Made by a program: the position numbers and the translations under genes
The notes under the pieces: generated by a model
The model's database searches: none
What the model saw: the letters and a program-made list of their open reading frames with translations, nothing else
Told to the model about the DNA's origin: nothing
Assembly: GCF_014646115.1 (NCBI RefSeq)
Contig: NZ_BMMV01000027.1
Coordinates: 45,801-109,800, forward strand
From: Streptomyces camponoticapitis
GTDB taxonomy: Bacteria > Actinomycetota > Actinomycetes > Streptomycetales > Streptomycetaceae
Reading direction: 5' to 3'
DNA: 64,000 bases
Shown: piece by piece, positions 17,491-26,397 of the stretch
Numbering within the stretch: the first letter of the stretch is position 1
Layout of the letters: the number at the start of each line of letters is the position of its first letter

Positions 17491-18594
17491 TCACCGCCGG
17501 GCGAGCCGTGCGGGGTTGAGCGGGGAGGGGTTGGGCGGTGAAGGGGTGAGCGGGGAGGGATTGAGCGGTGAGGGGTTGAGGCGGGCGAAGCCCTCCTGGC
17601 GTTCGTACGGGAAGTAGGGATACGGCGCCACCTTGGCGCTCGCCGCGTCGAGCCGGGCCACCTGCTCGGGCGCCAGCTCCCACCCGACGGCGCCGATGTT
17701 CTGGAGCAGTTGCACCTCGTCGCGGGCGCCGATGATGACGGAGGAGACCGTCGGGCGCCGGAGCAGCCAGTTGATGGCCACCTGGGGAACGGTCCTGCCG
17801 GTCTCCTCGGCGATTCCTTCGAGGGCGTCGATCACGCGGAAGAGATGGTCGTCGTCCACGGGCGGCCCGAAGTCGGCGGTCCGGTGCAGACGGCTGCCCT
17901 CGGGCAGCGGCCCGCCACGACGCAGCTTGCCGGTGAGCCGCCCCCACCCGAGCGGGCTCCAGACCATCGCGCCGACGCCCTGGTCGAGACCGAGGGGCAG
18001 CAGCTCCCACTCGTAGTCGCGGCCCACGAGGGAGTAGTAGACCTGGTGCGCGACATAGCGCGGGTAACCGTGCCGCTCGGCGGTGGCCAGCGACTTCATC
18101 AGCTGCCAGCCGGAGAAGTTGGAGACGCCGACGTAACGGATCTTCCCGGCCCTCACCAGCTGGTCGAGCGCCGACAGCACCTCGTCGACGGGTGTCCCGG
18201 CGTCGAACGCGTGCATCTGGAAGAGGTCGACATGGTCGGTGCCGAGCCGGCGCAGCGCGTCCTCCGTCGCCCGGATCAGCCGCGAGCGGGAGGAACCCGC
18301 GTCCTGCGGCCCGTCGCCCATCGGCAGGCTCGTCTTGGTCGACAGCAGCACCGCGTCGCGGCGCCCCTTGATCGCCTGGCCGAGGACTTCCTCGGAGGCG
18401 CCCGCCGAGTACACGTCGGCCGTGTCGAACATCGAGATGCCCGCGTCCAGGCAGATGTCCACGAGCCGGCGCGCCTCCTGCGCGTCGGTGTTGCCCCAGG
18501 CACCGAAGAGCGGCCCCTGGCCGCCGAACGTGCCTGCTCCGAAGCTGAGAGCCGGGACCTTGAGCCCGGACGCGCCCAACTGCCTGTACTCCAT
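17491..18594 (-). CDS. Aldo/keto reductase (Kv-beta-like) with repetitive C-terminal tail
   Basis: The 367-aa protein starts MEYRQLGASGLKVPALSFGA with GGAGAGGA upstream. It is an NADP-dependent TIM-barrel reductase of the potassium-channel-beta-like group: MFDTADVYSAGASEEVLGQA with catalytic Asp and Tyr, LLSTKTSLP with Lys, VDLFQMHAFD with His, and VIIGARDEVQLLQNIGAVGW at the cofactor site. The last 30 residues are repeats of L(N/T)PSP encoded by a 15-nt tandem array, an oddity not needed for the fold. It is divergent from a TetR gene with shared operators, so is probably TetR-controlled. Confidence 0.93.
   Translation of the reverse strand: MEYRQLGASGLKVPALSFGAGTFGGQGPLFGAWGNTDAQEARRLVDICLDAGISMFDTADVYSAGASEEVLGQAIKGRRDAVLLSTKTSLPMGDGPQDAGSSRSRLIRATEDALRRLGTDHVDLFQMHAFDAGTPVDEVLSALDQLVRAGKIRYVGVSNFSGWQLMKSLATAERHGYPRYVAHQVYYSLVGRDYEWELLPLGLDQGVGAMVWSPLGWGRLTGKLRRGGPLPEGSRLHRTADFGPPVDDDHLFRVIDALEGIAEETGRTVPQVAINWLLRRPTVSSVIIGARDEVQLLQNIGAVGWELAPEQVARLDAASAKVAPYPYFPYERQEGFARLNPSPLNPSPLTPSPPNPSPLNPARLARR
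17515..17574. repeat. 15-bp tandem repeats encoding the tail of the aldo/keto reductase
   Basis: Four imperfect 15-nt units (consensus GTTGAGCGGGGAGGG) start at 17515, 17530, 17545 and 17560, with a partial fifth. On the minus strand they encode the pentapeptide L-N/T-P-S-P, so changes in copy number keep the frame. Confidence 0.85.
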
Positions 18595-18625
18595 GATCGT
18601 CCTCTCCAGGAGACACTGAGAGCCT

Positions 18626-18700
18626 TAACGGGACGCCTGTCCCTTTAGTATGGCCTCAACGTAACAGAGAAGCGCCACTAATGAAACTGGAGTCCCGTTA
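18626..18700. promoter_or_regulatory. TetR operators in the divergent AKR/TetR promoter region
   Basis: TAACGGGAC (18626-18634) and GTCCCTTTA (18639-18647) form an inverted repeat with a 4-nt centre and one mismatch. A further perfect half-site GTCCCGTTA occurs at 18692-18700, just before the TetR start. The placement between divergent genes supports repression of both by the TetR protein. Confidence 0.7.
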
Positions 18701-18703
18701 TGA

Positions 18704-19342
18704 GTGAGCGGCGTGCCCATGAGCGCTGAGGAGAAGGACGATGCCTGTGACGACCCAGGGACCGTCCGTCCCGGAGGCCGTACCGCTCGGGTGCGGGCAG
18801 CGGTGCTCCGCACCGCCGGGGACGCTCTCGCCGAACACGGCTTCGCCCGCCTCGACCTCGCCGACATCGCGCGGCGCGCGGATGTCGGCAAGTCGACGGT
18901 GTACCGGCGCTGGGGGACGGTGGCCGGCCTCGTCGCGGACCTGCTGAGCGACATGGCGGAGCAGTCGCTGCCGCGCACCGAGACCGGTTCGCTGCTCGGC
19001 GACCTGCGGGCCAACGCCGAACTCGTACGCGGCACGCTGGCCGACCCGCGACAGGGTGCGCTGTTCAAGGCGGTGATCGCGGCGGCGACGACGGACGCGA
19101 GGACGGCCGAGGCGCTGCACCGCTTCTACGAGATCCGGGTGGCCGAGTGGGCGCCGTGCGTCGAACAGGCGGTGCGACGGGGCGAGTTGCCGGAGGGGAC
19201 GGACCCGTACGAGGTGATCCGCGCGGTCTCGGCGCCGCTGTACTACCGCCTGCTGACCAGCGACGCGCCCCTCGACGAGGCGGCGGGGGTACGGGCGGCG
19301 GAGGCGACCGCGGCGGCGGCGAGGGCGGGCGTCTACGCGTAA
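18704..19342 (+). CDS. TetR/AcrR-family regulator
   Basis: The product is 212 aa from GTG 18704; an ATG at 18719 is an alternative and neither has a strong ribosome site. The HTH is ALAEHGFARLDLADIARRAD with VGKSTVYRRWGTVAGLVADL. The C-terminal domain is the TetR_C type with FKAVIAAATTDARTAEALHR and RAVSAPLYYRLL. It is divergent from the aldo/keto reductase, with TAACGGGAC-type inverted repeats between them, so that reductase is the likely target. Confidence 0.9.
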   Translation: MSGVPMSAEEKDDACDDPGTVRPGGRTARVRAAVLRTAGDALAEHGFARLDLADIARRADVGKSTVYRRWGTVAGLVADLLSDMAEQSLPRTETGSLLGDLRANAELVRGTLADPRQGALFKAVIAAATTDARTAEALHRFYEIRVAEWAPCVEQAVRRGELPEGTDPYEVIRAVSAPLYYRLLTSDAPLDEAAGVRAAEATAAAARAGVYA

Positions 19343-19389
19343 GGGGGTGGGGGGCAGGCGTCTGCGCGTGGGGGGCCGGGTGCGGGGGC

Positions 19390-19487
19390 GGGCGTCACGG
19401 GGCCGGGGCGGGGCCGGGGCGGGGCCGGGCGTTTACGGGGCCGGGGCGGGGCCGGGCGTTTACGGGGCCGGGGCCGGGGGCCGCACC
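19390..19487. repeat. GC-rich tandem repeats in the TetR/dehydratase spacer
   Basis: The unit GTTTACGGGGCCGGGGCGGG recurs at 19431 and 19458 (27-nt period), with a variant (GTCACGGGG...) upstream around 19394 and shorter GGGGCC runs between. The spacer 19343-19579 holds no convincing gene. The region could form G-quadruplexes or slow replication. Confidence 0.7.
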
Positions 19488-19579
19488 CGTAACCGCACCC
19501 CCGCCCGCTCAGGCGGCAGCCGATCTGTACGGTCTCTCCTGAGGCGGCAGCAACCAGGCGTCAACAGGAGGTACGTGTC

Positions 19580-20566
19580 GTGATCGGCATCTCGGACATC
19601 GAAGCGGCGGCGCGACTGATCGCCGGACACGTCGTACGGACGCCGACGGTCGAGAGCCCCGGACTGTCGGCGCTGCTCGGGGTACCCGTCACCGCGAAGC
19701 TGGAGCTGTTGCAGCGCACGGGCTCCTTCAAGGCGCGCGGCGCGACGGCGAAACTGCTTTCGCTGAGCGAGGCCGACCGCGCGGCCGGGGTGGTGGCGGT
19801 GAGCGGTGGCAACCACGCCATCTCCGTCGCGGTCATGGCCGACGCGCTGGGCGTGAAGGCCACCGTCGTGATGCCGAAGTCCGCGCCCGCGCGCGCCGTC
19901 GAGATCGCGGAGGCGGCCGGGGCGACGGTGCGGCTGACGGACACGATGGACGACGCCTTCACACTCATGTCACAGCTCCAGGCCGACGGACTGAGCCTGG
20001 TCCACCCCTTCGACGACCCGGTGGTCGTGGCGGGCCAGGGCACGGTCGGCCTCGAATTCGCCGACGACGCCCCGGGCGCGGCGGGAGGCCAGGAGGGCGA
20101 GGGGCTGACCGATGTGCTCGTCAGCATCGGCGGCGGCGCGCTGATCTCCGGCGTCGCGGCGGCTCTGCACGCGCGTATGCCCGGCGTCCGGATCTGGGGC
20201 GTCGAGACCGAAGGCGCGCAGGCCATGTCGGAGGCGCTGGCCGCGAAGGGCCCGCAGCCGGTGCGGCTGTCGTCGATCGTCTCCACACTCAGCGCCCCCA
20301 CGGTCTCGCAGATCACTTACGACCATGTGTCGGCCCTGGTCAGCGAGGTACTGGTGGTCTCGGACGCCGAGGCCGTCCAGGGCACCCTCGACCTCGCGAA
20401 CCACGCGAAGGTCTGGGCCGAGCCGGCCGCCGGCTGTCTCCTCCCGGCCGCCCGACTCGTACGGGAACGCATCGACGGCGATGTGCGCCTGGGCCTGGTC
20501 CTGTGCGGTGGCAACGCGACCACCACGGACGTCTTCTCCTGGGCCGAACGCTTCAACCTGCGCTGA
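19580..20566 (+). CDS. Threonine/serine dehydratase-like PLP enzyme
   Basis: The 328-aa protein starts at GTG 19580 with AGGAGG upstream. It is a fold-type II PLP enzyme: the Schiff-base Lys is K51 in GSFKARGA, the substrate loop is SGGNHA, and the phosphate-binding glycine loop is SIGGGALISG. There is no C-terminal ACT regulatory domain, so it resembles the catabolic or serine/threonine-type deaminases, which convert Thr or Ser to 2-oxoacid and ammonia. A 3-hydroxyaspartate dehydratase or racemase role is possible. A strong terminator follows at 20580. Confidence 0.88.
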   Translation: MIGISDIEAAARLIAGHVVRTPTVESPGLSALLGVPVTAKLELLQRTGSFKARGATAKLLSLSEADRAAGVVAVSGGNHAISVAVMADALGVKATVVMPKSAPARAVEIAEAAGATVRLTDTMDDAFTLMSQLQADGLSLVHPFDDPVVVAGQGTVGLEFADDAPGAAGGQEGEGLTDVLVSIGGGALISGVAAALHARMPGVRIWGVETEGAQAMSEALAAKGPQPVRLSSIVSTLSAPTVSQITYDHVSALVSEVLVVSDAEAVQGTLDLANHAKVWAEPAAGCLLPAARLVRERIDGDVRLGLVLCGGNATTTDVFSWAERFNLR

Positions 20567-20579
20567 GCGACGCCCCCTT

Positions 20580-20610
20580 GAACCCCCGCCCTGACCACGG
20601 GCGGGGGTTC
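20580..20610 (+). terminator. Terminator after the dehydratase gene
   Basis: GAACCCCCGCCC (20580-20591) and GGGCGGGGGTTC (20599-20610) form a perfect 12-bp stem with a 7-nt loop, followed by TTTGCG. It begins 13 nt after the stop codon. Confidence 0.9.
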
Positions 20611-20742
20611 TTTGCGTATCCGTATGTCGGCGTACCCGGATAGGCGGGCGGCGCGGGCGCACGTACTTTGCTGGCGATCCCCCCACGTACGGGGCCCACC
20701 CCACGGGCCCGGTGCATCACTCCCCCCACAAGGAGATATGTC

Positions 20743-21303
20743 ATGCTCTCGTCAATCCGAAGAATCGCTGGGGCATCAGCCGTAGCGGCCGCCCTTCTCT
20801 TCGCGCTCCCCATGTCGGCCAACGCCGTCGAGAACACTGACACCGCCCGTCCCGCCGCCGTGACGCAGGCCGCCCAAGCCTCCGTCGCCGACCCCGCCCC
20901 CTCCCCCCGCTTCGAGACCGGCGACATCTCGAACCTCCCGCCGGTGAGTGCCGACAAGCGGGACGTCCGCGTACCGGCGTGGAGCTACCACATCACCTCG
21001 TCCTGCAGCGGCCGTGAAGGCGCGATACGCCAGGGCGCCAACTACTGGGGCAGCGCGACCGAGACGGCCTCCAGCGGCACCCCGGTCTCCTGTGTCGGCG
21101 GCTATATCCAGGGCTGCGGCGGCGGCAACGTCGTGGGCTGCAACTGGGGCGCGGGCCAGCGCATCGAACTCTCCACCCTCGTAGGCGACTTCGCGCTCCT
21201 GGCCGCCCACGAATTCGGCCACAACTGGTACGGCCACTCGGGCACGGGCTGCGCGAGCTGGGCAAGCCAGGCGGACGTCATGCGCACGACGATGTGCAGC
21301 TGA
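20743..21303 (+). CDS. Secreted HExxH zinc-metalloprotease-like protein
   Basis: The 186-aa precursor starts MLSSIRRIAGASAVAAALLF at ATG 20743 with AAGGAG upstream. A signal peptide is cleaved near ANA-VE, and a roughly 45-residue pro-like region follows. The mature part has AAHEFGHNWYGHSGTGCASW, a HExxHxxxxH zinc site, and six Cys residues (SSCSG, VSCVGG, GCGGGNVVGC, TGC, MCS) that suggest three disulfides. It is much smaller than most HExxH proteases and is not the M7 type, which has Asp as third ligand. Role unknown; probably an extracellular endopeptidase. It is monocistronic, between two terminators. Confidence 0.85.
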   Translation: MLSSIRRIAGASAVAAALLFALPMSANAVENTDTARPAAVTQAAQASVADPAPSPRFETGDISNLPPVSADKRDVRVPAWSYHITSSCSGREGAIRQGANYWGSATETASSGTPVSCVGGYIQGCGGGNVVGCNWGAGQRIELSTLVGDFALLAAHEFGHNWYGHSGTGCASWASQADVMRTTMCS

Positions 21304-21329
21304 CGACCTGAACCACCACGACCCGAACG

Positions 21330-21366
21330 AGCGGGCCGACCAAGCAGAACGGTCGGCCCGCTTTTC
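21330..21366 (+). terminator. Terminator after the secreted protease-like gene
   Basis: AGCGGGCCGACC (21330-21341) pairs perfectly with GGTCGGCCCGCT (21351-21362), loop 9 nt, followed by TTTTCG. It begins 27 nt after the stop. Confidence 0.92.
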
Positions 21367-21407
21367 GTTGGGGGGGGTGGCTTCTGGGGGCCGGGGGCGG
21401 TCCTGAG

Positions 21408-21785
21408 CGGTCGACGGTGGGTCGCCCACGGCAAGCCACCAGGGTCCGACCGGTCAACGGCGGGTCAGCCACCATCGCCCCCGGCCGGTCGACGATGGGT
21501 TGCCCCACAGCGACGGAGGTCGCCCGGCTGTACACCCCCGACCGGGCCGACGTCGGCGCCGCGGAAGGGCGATGGGGGTCCTCGTCGGAGCCACCCGCTC
21601 CGGGGCCGGGTCCCAGGGACCGTACGCAGGGCAGCCAATCACCACGGCCCCGACCGGTCGGCGACGGGTCCGTGCCTGACAGATCCGTGCCGACCGTTCG
21701 AACCCGACGGCCCGGTCCCAGCCGGTCGGCGACGGCCGTGCCCTCGGGTATTACGGTCCCGACCGGTCGGCGGCAGGCCGGCCCC
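21408..21785. repeat. Dispersed CGGTCGACGNYGGGT repeats in a 530-bp non-coding spacer
   Basis: Six related copies occur at 21408, 21450, 21485, 21655, 21722 and 21764, with core CGGTC(G/A)(A/G)CG(G/A)(T/C)(G)GG. The first three also share a GTxGCCCA-type tail. The spacer between 21367 and 21893 has reading frames on both strands, but they have poor codon bias and no domain, so I take it as non-coding. It lies downstream of both flanking genes (convergent), so an operator role is less likely than for a promoter region. Confidence 0.6.
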
Positions 21786-21893
21786 CGGCCGGCCACGGTC
21801 CTACCGGGCCGCCCCTCGTGGTGCCCGCCCCCACCCCCCAGCACCCCGGGCGTGCGCAGTTCGCCCGCTCGTTCATGGCGGGTGGCCGCCGGT

Positions 21894-24893
21894 TCAGGTG
21901 GTGCCGCCCTCCGCGCCTCCCCCACCCACCCCCTCGCCGTTGCCGTACGACGGGCGGGCCCGCGAGACCTCGTTCGCCAAGCCCTGCCGGCTGGCGATGC
22001 CGAGCTTGCGCATCGCCCGGGCCACGTGCTGTTCCACCGTGCGGGGTGAGAGATACAGCGTGGCCGCGATCTCGCGATTCGTGAGCCCGGTCGCCGCCAG
22101 TTCCGCGACCTCGCCCTCCCGCGGGGACATGCGCTCCGCGTACGCGGGACGGCCGGGGGGCCGCCGAGACGCCTCGGGGCGGTGCGCGCGCAGCGTCGCC
22201 CGTACCCGCGCCGCGTCCCAGACCGCGCCGAGGTCGGTCAACTTCTCCACGCAGGACGTGAGTTCACCGACCGCCTCGTCCACTTCGTCTCCGCCCCCCA
22301 GGAGCGCGCAACGGCCCGCGCCCTCCGCCATCAGCGCACGCGCGTACGGGTGCGGCAACCCGGCATACGCCACGCCCGCCTGCCGGAACCGCGCCCGCGC
22401 CTCCGTCAACTCGCCGTCCGCCTCCGCCAGCACCGCCCGGCACCAGAGCAGGGCCGCGGTCGCCGACGGAGCGTCCCGCCCGGTCAGACCGGCCGCGAAC
22501 TCCGCCACCACCCGCTGCGCCGACTGCCGCTGCCCCGCGCGGGTATGGGCCTCCACCACCCAGGGAGCCAGTTCGGCGGCCCACACCCAGACGCCTTTCC
22601 TGCCGAGCCACGCCCAGGCCGATGTCGCGGCTTCGGCGGCGGACTCCACGTCCTGCCGGGCCAGCAGGAGCCGGATGTGGGCGCCGGCCGCCGTGGCCGC
22701 CACCGGGGCCTCGCAGGTCTCGCACAACGTGTCCGGCGGGTCCGGCGAGGCGCCTCTGGGGAGCCAGTCCCGTACCGCCGCCCAGTCCCCCTTCGCCAGC
22801 GCCAGCAGGGCCAGCACCACCCGGGCATCACTCGCGCTGCCGTCCTCGGCCACCAGACCCGTGCACCGTTCGGCCAGGCCCTCCCAGCGGCCGGTCAGCC
22901 AGTCGCGGAACAGCGCCGTACCCCGCCCCACCCTCTCCAGGAACGGCGCCCCGCTCCGTGCCGCCAGTTCGATGCCCTCCGTCAGCAGCTCGTCCGCGCG
23001 GCGGTAGTGGCCCAGATACACCGCGCCGTTCGCCGTGTTGCACAGTCCCCGCGCCACCTGCTGACGGGCGGCACGGTCCACGCCGTCGCGGGGCAGCCGC
23101 TCAACCAGCCGCCAGGCCTCCGGGTCGCCGGTGTTCATCAGCACGGTCGCCCGGCAGGCGGCCGTCGCCGTGCGGGCCGCGTGGTCCCCGGACGCCTCGG
23201 CCGCCGCCTCGGCACGCTCCAGCCAGACCACGTTCTCGGCAAGGGAGGCGCCGGGGAAGAACGGGTTCGCCAACGCCGCCATCGCCAGCGCGGCCAGAGC
23301 GGGCCGTCCGGCCTCGGCCAACTCCTCCGCCGCCGCGCGCAGTTCCTCGCGCCCCTCCTCGAAACGTCTCTTGCGGTTGTGCAGGAGCAGGCCCAGTTCG
23401 AGCCGTATCTCGCCCCGGTCGGCGGCGGGCAGCGCCGGGTCCTCCACGATCCCGCGCAGGACGCGCGCCGTCCCGTCCGACCTGCGCCCGAGCACCGCGC
23501 CGCGGGCGAGCGTCAGCGCCAATCGCCCCCGCTTCTCCGGCGGTAGGCCACCCGCGTCCAGCGCCTCCTCCAGCAGCGCGACCGCCGCCTCGTCCTCGTT
23601 CACCAAGTGCTCCGCGGCCCGGAGCCAGTCCTCCGTACGGCCGCCGCCGCGCCAGTGGCGTGCGATACGCGCCCACGGCACCGGCTCCCGCGCGGCCAGC
23701 ATCCCCGCCGCCCGGTCGTGCAGCCCCTCCCGCACCGGGCCCGGCAACTCCGCGTACACCGCCGACGCCGCCAGCGGTACCGCGAATCCGTACCGTCCCT
23801 TGCTCGTCTCCCGCAGCGCCGATCCCTCCAGCGCCGCGATCAGCGCCGTACGGCCGAGGTCTCCGCCCACTCCCGCGACCGCCGCCAGGTCCTCGGCACC
23901 CGCCGGCTCGTCCAGTACGGCCGCCGCCCAGACGATCTGGCGGTACGGCTCGGGCAGCGCGGCGGTCCTGTCCAGCACCAACTCCGCAAGCCGGACCGGC
24001 ACTCCGGCCTCGTCCACGTCCCTGGCGCTGAAACACTCCCTCCCAGCCCGCCCCGCGTCCCCGCCCCGGCCCCGTTCCCGGTCGGCTGCGGCGTCCCGCA
24101 CCATCCGCAACAGGTCCACGAGAACCTGCGGCACCCCGCCGCAACGCTGCCACAACCGCGCCACGAACTCCTGCGGACACCGCCGCGCCCCCAGCAACTC
24201 CCCCGCCACCCCCCGCACACTCCCCTCGTCCAACGGCTCCAGCCGCCACCGCACGACCGACAACCGCGCCGGATAATCCACCGCCCTCCCCAACGGCAGC
24301 CCGGCTCTCGGCAGTTGCTCGGGTCGGTAGGTCAGCACCGCCGCGAAAGGCGTCGGCGGCTCCCGCAGCAGAGCGCGCAGCAGGGCCAGACAGTCGTCGT
24401 CCGCGTGGTGCAGATCCTCGGCGACGAGCAGCACGGGACGGGTGGAAGCGAGCAGCGCCTCAAGCGCCTGGTACGCGGTGAGCCCTACCCCGAGCGAAGC
24501 CGCGTCCGGCGCCGGCGCGTGTTCTGACGAGTCGCACGACTCGCAACTCTCGTTCGCGGGCGACCGCGCCCCGTCCGCAATTCCCTGCGCGGCCACGGCT
24601 CCGCCCGAACCCGCACCGTTACCCAAGGCGCTCAGCCGTCTCCCGGGCACCGCCGAACTGCCGACGCGTGGCTCAGGGCCGAGCGGATCGGCGACCACGA
24701 AGCCGCCCGAGGCCTGGAAGGTCACCACGAGCCGCGCCGCCGCCCGCGCCTGCGGCAACTCCAGCAGACGGTGCACAAGTCTGCTCTTCCCCATACCGGC
24801 GTCGCCCTCGACCAACACCAGCGCCGGCTCCTGCCCGGCACCGGCGCCGGGGAGCGCGGACGTCAATCGCCGTTCCCACGCTTGTTCATGCAC
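21894..24893 (-). CDS. LAL-type (AAA+ ATPase) LuxR-family regulator
   Basis: The 999-aa protein is counted from GTG 24893, chosen for AGGAG 10 nt upstream; an upstream TTG at 24947 adds 18 residues. The N-terminus has a Walker A motif VEGDAGMGKSRLVHRLLELP and a Walker B-like RPVLLVAEDLHHADDDCLAL. The middle is a long TPR-like helical region. The C-terminus is a LuxR HTH: MSPREGEVAELAATGLTNRE, then LYLSPRTVEQHVARAMRKLG. An acidic/Ser-rich insert sits after the first 100 residues. Such large ATP-binding regulators (MalT-like) are often pathway activators. It is divergent from the hydrolase at 25309, which may be a target. Confidence 0.93.
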   Translation of the reverse strand: MHEQAWERRLTSALPGAGAGQEPALVLVEGDAGMGKSRLVHRLLELPQARAAARLVVTFQASGGFVVADPLGPEPRVGSSAVPGRRLSALGNGAGSGGAVAAQGIADGARSPANESCESCDSSEHAPAPDAASLGVGLTAYQALEALLASTRPVLLVAEDLHHADDDCLALLRALLREPPTPFAAVLTYRPEQLPRAGLPLGRAVDYPARLSVVRWRLEPLDEGSVRGVAGELLGARRCPQEFVARLWQRCGGVPQVLVDLLRMVRDAAADRERGRGGDAGRAGRECFSARDVDEAGVPVRLAELVLDRTAALPEPYRQIVWAAAVLDEPAGAEDLAAVAGVGGDLGRTALIAALEGSALRETSKGRYGFAVPLAASAVYAELPGPVREGLHDRAAGMLAAREPVPWARIARHWRGGGRTEDWLRAAEHLVNEDEAAVALLEEALDAGGLPPEKRGRLALTLARGAVLGRRSDGTARVLRGIVEDPALPAADRGEIRLELGLLLHNRKRRFEEGREELRAAAEELAEAGRPALAALAMAALANPFFPGASLAENVVWLERAEAAAEASGDHAARTATAACRATVLMNTGDPEAWRLVERLPRDGVDRAARQQVARGLCNTANGAVYLGHYRRADELLTEGIELAARSGAPFLERVGRGTALFRDWLTGRWEGLAERCTGLVAEDGSASDARVVLALLALAKGDWAAVRDWLPRGASPDPPDTLCETCEAPVAATAAGAHIRLLLARQDVESAAEAATSAWAWLGRKGVWVWAAELAPWVVEAHTRAGQRQSAQRVVAEFAAGLTGRDAPSATAALLWCRAVLAEADGELTEARARFRQAGVAYAGLPHPYARALMAEGAGRCALLGGGDEVDEAVGELTSCVEKLTDLGAVWDAARVRATLRAHRPEASRRPPGRPAYAERMSPREGEVAELAATGLTNREIAATLYLSPRTVEQHVARAMRKLGIASRQGLANEVSRARPSYGNGEGVGGGGAEGGTT

Positions 24894-25308
24894 GAGAGGC
24901 CCACTCCTCACGGTCGTCACGCACGGGTCGCCGTACCGGCCCGTCAAGGCACGGAATCGCAGACAACCTCCCTCCGGTCTTCGCTACCTATCACGCATCG
25001 ACATGCACACAACAGACAGCACCCGGCCAGCTCCGCCTCCGGCAGGATTACCCGGCCACGGTGGGGCACCCGGCCGCAATGCGCAGATGTGCGCGAATTC
25101 CTGGAACTCGTACGGGCTAATTGCGTTCCACTTTCTGCCCAAGACTCATCCACAGATGATTTCGTGGCGAATTCTGGTCGTTGGTAGGAGCAGTGAAGCG
25201 GAAATGCTCCTGCTCGCTCGCGTCCGGATCCGGTGTGCCGCCACTGCGGGACGTTCAGGGCCACTTGCCGGACGGCGACACCCCCACCTCTGTCCTTGGA
25301 GCCACCCT
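24894..25308. other. Long divergent intergenic region (LAL regulator / hydrolase)
   Basis: This 415-nt stretch is less GC-rich than its surroundings and has no convincing gene. It contains an 8-bp direct repeat GCGAATTC at 25093 and 25167, and several TTA/TAA-rich stretches. It presumably holds the promoters of both flanking genes. I could not fix a -10/-35 pair with confidence. Confidence 0.5.
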
Positions 25309-26328
25309 GTGCCTGTGCCCACCGACGCGATCACCAGCTCACGCACCCCCACCTCCGACGCCGACCTCACCGTCCCGCCCCAGGTCACCGACGGAGGGAC
25401 CGACGACGGAAGGACCGACGACGCCGAGCGGCACACGGAGACGGAGATCGTCGAACACGACCTGACCTTCGGCGGGTTCCGCTACACCTGCCGCATCGCC
25501 CGCCAGGGCCGCCTCGACACCGAACCCATCGTCATCCTGGGCGGGTCCTCCCAGGACCGCCACTCGTGGCAACGCCACGAGAAATGGCTCACCCCCCTCA
25601 GCTCCGTCATCACCCTCGACCTGCCCGGTTATGGGACCGCCGACTTCCTGCCCGCCAAATACGGTGTCGACTTCCTTGCCGCCGCGGTACGCCATGTCGT
25701 CCAGGAACTCCGCGTCTCCCGCATCAACCTGGTGGCCGCCTGCTACGGCGGTGCCATCGGCGTCCGGTTCGCCCAGCACTACCCCCACCTCCTCGAACGG
25801 ATGATGCTCGTCGGGATGACCACCGTCATTCCGGCCGACTACGCGATGGCCATGGAGCGTTGGGACGGCATGATCCGACGTGGCGAGACAGAGCCCATCG
25901 CCCGTGAACTCGCCGACCGGTTCATGTCGCCTCCTGGCACCGGGCACGTACGCAAGAAGGCCGCCGTCGCCCGGCTCGTCTACCAGCAGATCGCGGCGCA
26001 GAGCCCCGAACAGTTGCGTATGTCCGCGGAACACAACTCCCGGCTGATGCGCCACGAGTGGTACCGCCCCGAGCCGACCCCCGCCATCCCCAGCCTGGTC
26101 GTCACCGGTGAGCACGACACCCTGACCACACCCGCCATGGGCCGCACGATGGCCGCCTGCCTGCCGTCGGCCCGGTTCATGACCATCGATGAGACGGACC
26201 ACCTCGCCCCGGTGGAACGCATCGCCGACTTCGCCGACCTCATGGCCCGCTTCTGCACCGACCGCCCGCTGGAAGGCCTGCCCTACGCAGGCGAGCCGGA
26301 GGTATTCGGCGCTCCCCAGCCGGCCTGA
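25309..26328 (+). CDS. Alpha/beta hydrolase with Cys in the nucleophile elbow
   Basis: The 339-aa protein is counted from GTG 25309 (GGAG at 7 nt). After a disordered acidic N-terminus (about 1-45) comes an alpha/beta hydrolase core: VILGGSSQDRHSWQ as oxyanion strand, VITLDLPGYGTADF, then the elbow LVAACYGGAIG with Cys145 where Ser normally stands. The acid is in VVTGEHDTLT and the His in IDETDHLAP. Cys nucleophiles occur in dienelactone-hydrolase-like and some polyketide or NRPS-associated hydrolases. There is no signal peptide. It is divergent from the LAL regulator. The substrate is unknown. Confidence 0.85.
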   Translation: MPVPTDAITSSRTPTSDADLTVPPQVTDGGTDDGRTDDAERHTETEIVEHDLTFGGFRYTCRIARQGRLDTEPIVILGGSSQDRHSWQRHEKWLTPLSSVITLDLPGYGTADFLPAKYGVDFLAAAVRHVVQELRVSRINLVAACYGGAIGVRFAQHYPHLLERMMLVGMTTVIPADYAMAMERWDGMIRRGETEPIARELADRFMSPPGTGHVRKKAAVARLVYQQIAAQSPEQLRMSAEHNSRLMRHEWYRPEPTPAIPSLVVTGEHDTLTTPAMGRTMAACLPSARFMTIDETDHLAPVERIADFADLMARFCTDRPLEGLPYAGEPEVFGAPQPA

Positions 26329-26397
26329 CCGGCCATCGGCCCGGCTCCACGTCGGCGCCCCGGCCACTTCCCGGTCCGCTCCTTTCCCCCATGTCCC

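Noticed and set aside
14927..17617. Plus-strand frame of 896 codons
   Set aside because: It is antisense to phosphoketolase, which has complete family motifs.
20743..21303. A second snapalysin (M7)
   Set aside because: The zinc motif is HExxHxxxxH, with His rather than Asp at the third position, and the Cys pattern differs.
21278..21925. Minus-strand frame of 215 codons in the repeat spacer
   Set aside because: The translation is Arg/Pro/Gly-rich without a domain, crosses a strong terminator and has no ribosome site.
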